From Limnochordia bacterium (lineage in GTDB: Bacteria > Bacillota > Limnochordia > Darwinibacteriales > DTU012): a stretch of 11,514 nucleotides of DNA. The translations under genes were made by a program, and so were the position numbers. Where the stretch lies: NCBI GenBank assembly GCA_007116995.1, contig SKHL01000165.1:1-11514 (forward strand), written 5' to 3'. The notes beneath the pieces were generated by a model. The model was not told the origin of the DNA, did not search any database, and saw only the letters and a program-made list of their open reading frames with translations. This document shows, piece after piece, positions 6,110-11,514 of the stretch; positions within the stretch are counted from its first letter, which is position 1; every line of letters begins with the position of its first letter.

Positions 6110-6658
6110 TTACTCTAGTAGATGATCAATGCTAATGTGCCCGGCAATGCTCTCCACCATCTCGCCGTTAAGCAGAATATGGACTTGGTGGATAAAATCA
6201 AACTGGGTAAGTGTAGCTACTAGGGCTCTAACCAAATGAGATTCCAATTGAGCGCCACCTACAAATTCAGTTCGTAACTCTTTGGAGAAATCAGCGGTAG
6301 CTATTCCTTCTGATATTGTAAGACTACGTACCTGGGTCTGCCCAGGAACAGAGGGAAGTAGATCCTCCTGGGGTAAGGGGCCATTTATTAAAAGTGTTAG
6401 GGCTAAAAGAGGTGAAGGAGGGTTACTAACCCAGCGTGTTACGGGCACTAGCTGAAACTCTGTTTCAGTCGATCGGATAAAAAACAAGGTTAGTTGTCCA
6501 TCCTCTAGGGGGAGGTGTAGTGTTCGCATTTCATCTTCGAACTCCCCTAGACGCGTGTTCAACTCTACAATATCTTGTTGCATGTTGGTGATGGCCCAAA
6601 CGGAATAGGCTCCAAACAGGATAGCAAGGATGAGTGCGATGAGAGATAGTATCTTCAT
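6110..6658 (-). CDS. GerMN-domain membrane-anchored protein
   Basis: This is a 182-residue protein with an N-terminal hydrophobic segment (about 3-22), a short heptad-like stretch (about 26-46) and one GerMN domain (about 55-178). Visible GerMN features are LTLFFIRS, LVPVTRWV, LLINGPL, VRSLTISEGIATADFSKEL, LVATLTQF and the closing VHILLNGEMVESIAGHISI. The domain is named after Bacillus GerM, which takes part in sporulation and germination. Classical GerM is a lipoprotein with two such domains; this protein has one and shows no lipobox cysteine, so the hydrophobic segment is more likely an uncleaved anchor with the domain outside the cell. The ATG at 6658 has a modest SD (AAGAGATG, complement of 6663-6670). 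It is divergent from spoIIP and followed directly by the FeoB remnant in the same frame. The domain call is good; the precise role is unknown. Confidence 0.85.
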   Translation of the reverse strand: MKILSLIALILAILFGAYSVWAITNMQQDIVELNTRLGEFEDEMRTLHLPLEDGQLTLFFIRSTETEFQLVPVTRWVSNPPSPLLALTLLINGPLPQEDLLPSVPGQTQVRSLTISEGIATADFSKELRTEFVGGAQLESHLVRALVATLTQFDFIHQVHILLNGEMVESIAGHISIDHLLE

Positions 6659-6675
6659 ATAACATCTCTTCTTTC

Positions 6676-6704
6676 ATTGTATTTGTTTACACTGCGAGCG
6701 ATTA
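6676..6704 (-). promoter_or_regulatory. Weak candidate sigma-E-like promoter for the GerMN gene
   Basis: On the minus strand AATACAAT (complement of 6676-6683) differs by one base from the sigma-E -10 consensus CATACAnT and also contains a sigma-A-like TACAAT. TAATCGC (complement of 6698-6704), 14 bp upstream, matches the -35 only in its first half. The predicted leader would be only about 10 nt, which is marginal for the SD. B. subtilis gerM is under sigma-E, which is the reason for listing it. Confidence 0.25.
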
Positions 6705-6720
6705 AGCCTGCCAAAGGGTA

Positions 6721-6751
6721 ACATATTTTTCTGATAGGACAAATATACTGT
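6721..6751 (+). promoter_or_regulatory. Weak candidate sigma-E-like promoter for spoIIP
   Basis: ACATATT (6721-6727) resembles the sigma-E -35, and TATACTGT (6744-6751) matches the -10 consensus CATACAnT at most positions. The spacer of 16 bp is longer than the usual 13-15, so this is weak. spoIIP is sigma-E dependent in B. subtilis. No better promoter is visible in the 137-nt divergent gap. Confidence 0.25.
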
Positions 6752-6783
6752 GCTAAGAGGCGTTGAATGAAAGGCGCAAAGAA

Positions 6784-6788
6784 AGAGG
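6784..6788 (+). promoter_or_regulatory. Ribosome binding site setting the spoIIP start
   Basis: AGAGG lies 7 nt before the ATG at 6796 and favours it over the TTG at 6763. Confidence 0.65.
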
Positions 6789-6795
6789 TTATCAC

Positions 6796-7887
6796 ATGCT
6801 TGTTCATCTAAGAAGAACCTACCATAAATGGCAACGACGATTGCGTCGTCAAGATTCTCAATTGATTCCTACATTGGTTATCATAATGCTCTGCATCGGG
6901 ATAGCCTATTTTGCGTATCAGGTCATGTTCTCCCTGGCGTTAATTGATCATGTGTTAGCACAGACAGTTTTATCTTGGGGGATGCCTACGATTAGTGGAG
7001 AATCCCAAGGTTATCCAGGGTGGAAATATACAATGCGCTCGATCATATATATGATAACCGATTACGACTTAGGAAATCCGCAATCTTTTTTTGCTAGTAC
7101 TCTGCCTACATGCGCGTCGCTCACATCGCCAAAGGTCTATGAACAACGCTCGTCTGTGTTTTTGCCGGAGTTATCCTTTGCGCCTGAACCAACTAGACCA
7201 ACTCCGATTCGACAACCAGTGGATGTCACACCAGTATCCCAAGAACCAAAGGTGCTAATCTATCATACACATTCTTCAGAGATGTATCTAGGTCCTGCAG
7301 CTGCGTCGCAAACCAGGGGCAGTTCTCATTTTGTTTTCCGGTCTGCCTCCGATGATAAGATTACTGGTGTTATGGAAGTGGGTCATCATCTGGCAAAAGC
7401 GTTACAAAGCCATGGTATTGGTGTTGTTCACGATACCCGGATTCACGATTGGCCCAGCTTAGCTCGCTCTTATCTGAATTCAGAACGGACAGTTAGGGAA
7501 CTATTAATAAGATATCAAAATATCCAATTTGTGTTCGATGTCCATCGTGATGCAGGAGTACCAGATCCGGTGGTGACAATCGGAGGAAAACGAGTCGCTA
7601 AAGTGTTACTCGTTCTCGGTACAGCGCAAGACATACCCCAAGAGCATCCAAACTTTCGTAGCAACATGGCCTTCGCACATGAAATACAACGTGTGACGGA
7701 ACAGATGTACCCGGGGCTAATGCGGCCAATTCAAGTAAGACGCGATGCTCGTTATAATCAGCATTTACATCGAAGTAGCGTAATATTAGAAATTGGTTCT
7801 GTAGACAATACTTTAGAGCAGGCCTTGTTAGCCGCTGAATTATTGGCCAATGTAGTTGCAAAGATTGCTAAACAACGCAATTCATAA
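6796..7887 (+). CDS. spoIIP: Stage II sporulation protein P, engulfment peptidoglycan hydrolase
   Basis: SpoIIP is the amidase and endopeptidase of the SpoIID-SpoIIM-SpoIIP complex that thins the septal wall and drives engulfment. The ATG at 6796 was chosen because AGAGG (6784-6788) lies 7 nt upstream; the in-frame TTG at 6763 lacks an SD. That gives 363 residues. A basic cytoplasmic start (1-20) is followed by one membrane helix (about 22-45), a Pro-rich linker (about 125-150) and the amidase domain. Family motifs are VLIYHTHSSEMY (H157, H159, E162), VFDVHRDAG (H250) and SSVILEIGSVDNT (E332); the histidines and glutamates are the likely zinc and catalytic residues. In many relatives spoIIP follows gpr directly; here a leftward three-gene island lies between them. 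Confidence 0.96.
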   Translation: MLVHLRRTYHKWQRRLRRQDSQLIPTLVIIMLCIGIAYFAYQVMFSLALIDHVLAQTVLSWGMPTISGESQGYPGWKYTMRSIIYMITDYDLGNPQSFFASTLPTCASLTSPKVYEQRSSVFLPELSFAPEPTRPTPIRQPVDVTPVSQEPKVLIYHTHSSEMYLGPAAASQTRGSSHFVFRSASDDKITGVMEVGHHLAKALQSHGIGVVHDTRIHDWPSLARSYLNSERTVRELLIRYQNIQFVFDVHRDAGVPDPVVTIGGKRVAKVLLVLGTAQDIPQEHPNFRSNMAFAHEIQRVTEQMYPGLMRPIQVRRDARYNQHLHRSSVILEIGSVDNTLEQALLAAELLANVVAKIAKQRNS

Positions 7888-7924
7888 AAGGAAAAACCAT
7901 CCATAATAGCGAAGTATCTGTCTT

Positions 7925-7949
7925 GGTCTCATGTGATAGAAATGAGACC
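7925..7949. repeat. 8-bp inverted repeat between spoIIP and murJ
   Basis: GGTCTCAT (7925-7932) and ATGAGACC (7942-7949) are perfect reverse complements around a 9-nt spacer. It lies in the 103-nt spoIIP-murJ gap. It is not followed by a T-run on either strand, so it may be an operator-like site, a weak hairpin in the murJ leader, or chance. Confidence 0.5.
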
Positions 7950-7977
7950 CTTGCCGGGATATGTCATGTCCATGGAA

Positions 7978-7983
7978 TAGGAG
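7978..7983 (+). promoter_or_regulatory. Ribosome binding site setting the murJ start
   Basis: TAGGAG lies 7 nt before the ATG at 7991. The upstream in-frame ATG at 7961 has no SD and would place this site inside the coding region. Confidence 0.8.
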
Positions 7984-7990
7984 CGAATTT

Positions 7991-9580
7991 ATGTCCAATA
8001 ATAGCCGAAATGTGGCCCGAGCTGCTGGGATAGTGATGTTTGCCATATTAGTCAGCCGTGTTCTGGGATTCGTGCGGGAACGGGCGGTAGCTGAAGTATT
8101 TGGCCGCACTGGGGTCACTGATGTCTTTTTTGCTGCCTTTGCTCTACCGGATCTCATGTACCAATTACTGGTTGGTGGAGCTTTAAGTTCGGCGTTTATT
8201 CCAGTATTCACACAGTATCTAGCACAGGATAAAGAAGAAGAAGCCTGGTATGTGGCGAGTACATTCATTAACTTAACAGGAATATTACTATTTATATTTA
8301 TGGTTTTCGGAATGATCTTCACGCCTTCCTTGGCCCCTTTAGTGGGATATGGTTTCGTTGGTGAGCAAAGACAATTATTGGTTACGCTGATGCGGATTAC
8401 CTTTCCCGCTGTCTTTTTTACCGCTCTAAGCGGCCTAGAAATGGGGATCCTAAATTCTTATCAGAAGTTTACTATGCCCGCCTTAGGCCCGATTTTCTAC
8501 AATGCGTCCCAGATTCTAGGGGCCTATTTGCTTGGTCCGATCATTGGGATAATGGGCATGGCTTTAGGAACTGTGGCCGGATCATTTGGGAGTTTTAGTC
8601 TTCAGTTTCCAACGGTGCTACGTAAGGCTAGGTTCTATCGACCGGTGATTGATTTAAAGCATCCGGGTATACGCAAAATGGCCCGATTGATGATCCCTGC
8701 GTTAATCGGTTTGTCTATCGCCCAGATTAATTTGATTATCGCACAAAACCTAGCCTCTTTATTGGAAGAGGGTTCCATCGTTTCGCTGCGGTTAGCGAAT
8801 CGCTTGATTCATTTCCCACTCGGTGTCTTTGCCATGGGTATTTCAACGGCGATCTTTCCTACTTTAGCTCGATTAGTGGCAACGAATGAGATCAGTGAAT
8901 TTCGTCGTACCTTCTCATTTGGATTACGTGTGGTTTTCTTCATAACCTTGCCTTCCGCGGTGGGGATGGCTGCACTGCGGGAGCCCATCGTTCGTCTGCT
9001 ATTTGAATCCGGTGAATTTACTGCCGCTGATACACAGGCTACCGCCTTCCCTTTATTATTTTACTCAGTTGGATTATTTGCTCAATCAGGAATACAGATT
9101 TTGGTACGTGTGTTTTACTCACTCCAGGACACCATCACTCCTGTTAAGATTGGGTTATTTACCGTTGTGGTGAATTTTCTATTGAGCATTTCCTTCTTAC
9201 AGTGGACAACCTTAGGCGCTGGAGGACTGGCTTTGGCATTTTCTCTTACTTCCATAGTTAATATGCTGGTATTTCTGTATATGCTGCGCAAGAAATTTGG
9301 TGGTATTGACGGTCGGAGATTATTCAGTTCATTCTGGCGAGCTGCTGTGGCTGCTTTGGTTATGGGAATAATGGCCTTCTACTTTAGTCAGTGGGTAGTT
9401 CCATATCTGGACTTAACTCGAGGATTAGGGCGGTTAGTGCAAACCTTTGGTAGCATTTCCATTGGTATCTTTGTGTATCTGGCACTGAGTCTCTTGCTGA
9501 AAATGGAAGAACCTTGGTTTGTACTGAACATGATTCAAGAACGAGTAAAGCGCAGAAAGGGTAAAGGATCAGAGTCTTAA
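7991..9580 (+). CDS. murJ: MurJ/MviN lipid II flippase
   Basis: This 529-residue polytopic membrane protein of the MOP exporter superfamily moves the peptidoglycan precursor lipid II from the cytoplasmic to the outer face. The N-terminus carries the family hallmark SRVLGFVRERAVAEVFG, followed by TDVFFAAFALPDLMYQLLVGGALSSAFIPVF. Mid-protein features are GLEMGILNSYQKFTMPALGP and RLANRLIHFPLGVFAMGIST. The later GIQILVRVFYSLQDTITPVKIG segment is also typical. About 14 hydrophobic segments fit the family and the C-terminus is basic. The ATG at 7991 is set by TAGGAG 7 nt upstream. It sits 103 nt after spoIIP and 96 nt before lepA, co-oriented with both. murJ is not a usual member of the gpr-spoIIP-lepA string as I know it, so it may be a local addition. 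It could supply ordinary growth or spore-wall synthesis; the sequence does not decide. Confidence 0.95.
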   Translation: MSNNSRNVARAAGIVMFAILVSRVLGFVRERAVAEVFGRTGVTDVFFAAFALPDLMYQLLVGGALSSAFIPVFTQYLAQDKEEEAWYVASTFINLTGILLFIFMVFGMIFTPSLAPLVGYGFVGEQRQLLVTLMRITFPAVFFTALSGLEMGILNSYQKFTMPALGPIFYNASQILGAYLLGPIIGIMGMALGTVAGSFGSFSLQFPTVLRKARFYRPVIDLKHPGIRKMARLMIPALIGLSIAQINLIIAQNLASLLEEGSIVSLRLANRLIHFPLGVFAMGISTAIFPTLARLVATNEISEFRRTFSFGLRVVFFITLPSAVGMAALREPIVRLLFESGEFTAADTQATAFPLLFYSVGLFAQSGIQILVRVFYSLQDTITPVKIGLFTVVVNFLLSISFLQWTTLGAGGLALAFSLTSIVNMLVFLYMLRKKFGGIDGRRLFSSFWRAAVAALVMGIMAFYFSQWVVPYLDLTRGLGRLVQTFGSISIGIFVYLALSLLLKMEEPWFVLNMIQERVKRRKGKGSES

Positions 9581-9612
9581 CTTATACATTAAAAGAGTTG
9601 TCTTACCTGTAG

Positions 9613-9641
9613 TGGCAAATTCGTGGTATACATGGTATAAT
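9613..9641 (+). promoter_or_regulatory. Promoter of lepA with extended -10
   Basis: A perfect TATAAT (9636-9641) is preceded by TGG, giving an extended -10 (TGnTATAAT). The hexamer 17 bp upstream, TGGCAA (9613-9618), is a poor -35, which extended -10 promoters tolerate. Transcription would begin near 9648, about 29 nt before the lepA start. It shows that lepA can be expressed independently of murJ. Confidence 0.7.
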
Positions 9642-9661
9642 AGTGTGATAAAATCTTGGAT

Positions 9662-9668
9662 AGAAGGA
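9662..9668 (+). promoter_or_regulatory. Ribosome binding site setting the lepA start
   Basis: AGAAGGA lies 8 nt before the ATG at 9677. It overrides the longer frame opening at TTG 9656, which overlaps this site. Confidence 0.75.
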
Positions 9669-9676
9669 TTGGGATT

Positions 9677-11473
9677 ATGCAACAACAGAACGTAAGGAAT
9701 TTTTGTATCATAGCACATATCGATCATGGTAAGTCAACCTTAGCAGATCGAATATTAGAACACACTGGGACGATCATCCAGCGGAATATGACTGAACAGG
9801 TTCTCGATTCTATGGACTTAGAACGGGAGAGAGGTATTACGATTAAACTTCAAGCGGTACGGCTCATGCATCAAGCCGCCGATGGGCAGGAATATATACT
9901 CAACTTAATCGATACCCCCGGGCATGTAGATTTCTCCTATGAGGTATCACGTAGCTTGGCCGCGTGCGAAGGGGCCCTGTTAGTGATCGATGCATCCCAG
10001 GGAATCGAGGCTCAAACCTTGGCCAACCTCTATCTAGCCTTAGAGCACGATCTGGAAATAATCCCTGTGATTAATAAAATCGATTTACCCAATGCAGACC
10101 CAGACCGAGTGAAACATGAGCTTGAGGAAAGTATAGGGTTGGATGCTAGTGAAGCCATTTTGGCCAGTGCGAAAACCGGCGCAGGAATTGACGAGATACT
10201 AGCAGCTATCGTTGCCAAAGTCCCAGCTCCGAAAGGAGATCCGACTGGGCCGTTACAGGCCTTAATCTTTGACTCCCATTACGATTCCTATCGAGGAGCT
10301 GTCGCTTATATCCGAGTGATGGAAGGGACACTTAAGGTAGGAGAGCGGATACAAATGATGAGTACCAAGCGTATTTTCGAGGTGTCAGAATTAGGTGTGT
10401 TTCGCCCAGCAATGATGAGTGTGAAGGCCCTCGGACCAGGTGAGGTAGGGTGTGTGATTGCTAGTATGAAAGATGTGAAGGACACTCGTGTGGGTGATAC
10501 CATCACACATGCCCACAAACCAGCCCAAAAACCATTGGCTGGATATCGTCCAGCGAAGCCCATGGTCTATTGTGGGTTATATCCGGTCATCAATGAAGAA
10601 TATATGGATCTACGCGATGCATTAGAAAAGTTACAGCTAAATGATGCCGCCCTTACATATGAAGCAGAATCTTCGGTTGCCCTAGGTTTTGGGTATCGTT
10701 GTGGCTTTCTCGGATTATTGCATATGGAGATAATTCAGGAGCGGTTAGAGCGGGAGTTTGACTTAGATCTCATAACCACAGCACCGAGTGTGGTTTACCG
10801 CATTCACCTAACCGATGGTACCAAGCTCGATATTGACAATCCAGCCAACTTTCCGGATGTCCAGAAAGTTGCGTCTATTGAGGAGCCCTATGTCCAGGCT
10901 ACGATTATGGTACCAGAGCACTTTGTGGGTACAGTGATGGAGATATGTCAGGATAAGCGAGGTATATTTACCAATATGGAGTACATTACCACTGAACGCA
11001 CCAAAGTAGAGTATCTAATGCCCCTCAGCGAAATTCTGATGGACTTCTTTGACAAGCTAAAATCCAAAACCAAGGGGTATGCATCTCTTGACTATGAACT
11101 TGCTAACTATCAAGCGTCAGATCTGGTAAAATTAGATATTCTATTAAATGGGAATCAGGTTGACGCGTTGTCCTGTATTGTTCATCGCGACAAATCGGCC
11201 ACTCGAGGACGCAGTTTAGCTGAGAAACTAAAGGCGGTTATTCCGCGACAACAATTTGAAGTGCCTATTCAAGCGGCTATTGGCCAGAAAGTGGTCGCTC
11301 GTGAGACAGTACGAGCCCTGCGCAAGGATGTATTAGCCAAGTGCTATGGGGGAGATATTTCTCGTAAACGTAAGTTACTAGAAAAACAAAAAGAAGGCAA
11401 GAAGCGAATGAAAAGCCTCGGGAATGTGGAGGTACCACAGGAAGCTTTCATGGCTATCCTAGAAGTAGAGTAG
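9677..11473 (+). CDS. lepA: Elongation factor 4 (LepA), translational GTPase
   Basis: LepA is a ribosome-associated GTPase linked to back-translocation or ribosome assembly. The ATG at 9677, with its SD 8 nt upstream, gives 598 residues, the normal family length. All G motifs are intact: AHIDHGKST (13-21), switch I RERGITIK (50-57), DTPGHVDF (79-86), NKID (133-136) and SAKTG (164-168). After the G domain come the EF-G-like domains II, III and V, then the LepA-specific C-terminal domain with LLNGNQVDALS, HRDKSATRGR, KDVLAKCYGGDISRKRKLLEKQKEGKKRMK and the final VEVPQEAFMAIL. It continues the rightward string after murJ. In related genomes hemW and hrcA usually follow. Confidence 0.98.
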   Translation: MQQQNVRNFCIIAHIDHGKSTLADRILEHTGTIIQRNMTEQVLDSMDLERERGITIKLQAVRLMHQAADGQEYILNLIDTPGHVDFSYEVSRSLAACEGALLVIDASQGIEAQTLANLYLALEHDLEIIPVINKIDLPNADPDRVKHELEESIGLDASEAILASAKTGAGIDEILAAIVAKVPAPKGDPTGPLQALIFDSHYDSYRGAVAYIRVMEGTLKVGERIQMMSTKRIFEVSELGVFRPAMMSVKALGPGEVGCVIASMKDVKDTRVGDTITHAHKPAQKPLAGYRPAKPMVYCGLYPVINEEYMDLRDALEKLQLNDAALTYEAESSVALGFGYRCGFLGLLHMEIIQERLEREFDLDLITTAPSVVYRIHLTDGTKLDIDNPANFPDVQKVASIEEPYVQATIMVPEHFVGTVMEICQDKRGIFTNMEYITTERTKVEYLMPLSEILMDFFDKLKSKTKGYASLDYELANYQASDLVKLDILLNGNQVDALSCIVHRDKSATRGRSLAEKLKAVIPRQQFEVPIQAAIGQKVVARETVRALRKDVLAKCYGGDISRKRKLLEKQKEGKKRMKSLGNVEVPQEAFMAILEVE

Positions 11474-11499
11474 AGTAGATTTCCAATAGGAGAATGTAG

Positions 11500-11514
11500 G
11501 TGGCAAGATGGTCG
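11500..11514 (+). CDS. Start of a downstream gene, probably hemW (3' cut by window)
   Basis: The window ends five codons into a likely frame that opens with GTG (reading M-A-R-W-S). AGGAG (11488-11492) lies 7 nt upstream, and the only nearby ATG (11494) runs straight into a stop. The gap to lepA is 26 nt, so the two would be cotranscribed. hemW, a radical SAM haem chaperone formerly called oxygen-independent coproporphyrinogen oxidase-like, follows lepA in many Firmicutes. The name rests on synteny only. Confidence 0.45.

Noticed and set aside
7882..8322. 146-residue minus-strand open frame opposite murJ
   Set aside because: It mirrors the conserved N-terminus of MurJ, and its composition is that of a reverse-frame shadow.
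11464..11480. Short tandem GTAGA-like repeats over the lepA stop codon
   Set aside because: Only about three copies of a 5-mer, partly within coding sequence; too short to mean anything on its own.

Overview
The window looks like a chromosomal segment of an endospore-forming, Gram-positive Firmicute of the class Clostridia. The evidence is the spore protease gpr, spoIIP and a GerMN-domain gene, together with a comEA-comEC-holA-rpsT-gpr-spoIIP-lepA order that is familiar from that group. Base composition is moderate and strong Shine-Dalgarno (SD) sites precede most genes. A Peptococcaceae or Desulfitobacteriales-like host is my guess; nothing here proves a genus. No phage, IS element, CRISPR array, tRNA or rRNA was seen.

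Layout. Positions 3-3739 hold a rightward run: comEA (5' end cut by the window), comEC (overlapping comEA by 14 nt) and holA, i.e. DNA uptake plus the DNA polymerase III clamp-loader delta subunit. This run converges on leftward rpsT (ribosomal protein bS20). The 126-nt gap between them holds a branched, bidirectional terminator-like structure. A 271-nt divergent region separates rpsT from gpr. It carries a good sigma-A-type promoter for rpsT, a sigma-G/sigma-F-like promoter for gpr, and an unexplained perfect 13-bp palindrome with a TTCG loop between them.

Positions 5575-6658 form a leftward island of three items: a membrane-anchored GerMN-domain protein, a C-terminal remnant of the ferrous-iron transporter FeoB, and an intact small FeoA. 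The island lies between gpr and spoIIP, which are often adjacent. FeoA and gpr overlap tail to tail by 8 bp inside an inverted repeat. The FeoB remnant starts in the same frame directly after the GerMN stop codon, as if a deletion joined the two.

Positions 6796-11473 hold rightward spoIIP, murJ (lipid II flippase) and lepA (elongation factor 4). The last 15 bases look like the start of another gene, hemW on synteny alone. gpr (SASP degradation at germination), spoIIP (septal peptidoglycan hydrolysis in engulfment), the GerMN protein (sporulation or germination by family) and murJ (wall precursor flipping) make this largely a spore and cell-wall neighbourhood inside core housekeeping genes. 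The window is mostly ordinary conserved chromosome. The items most worth a second look are the feoB deletion remnant, the branched terminator element and the palindrome upstream of gpr.
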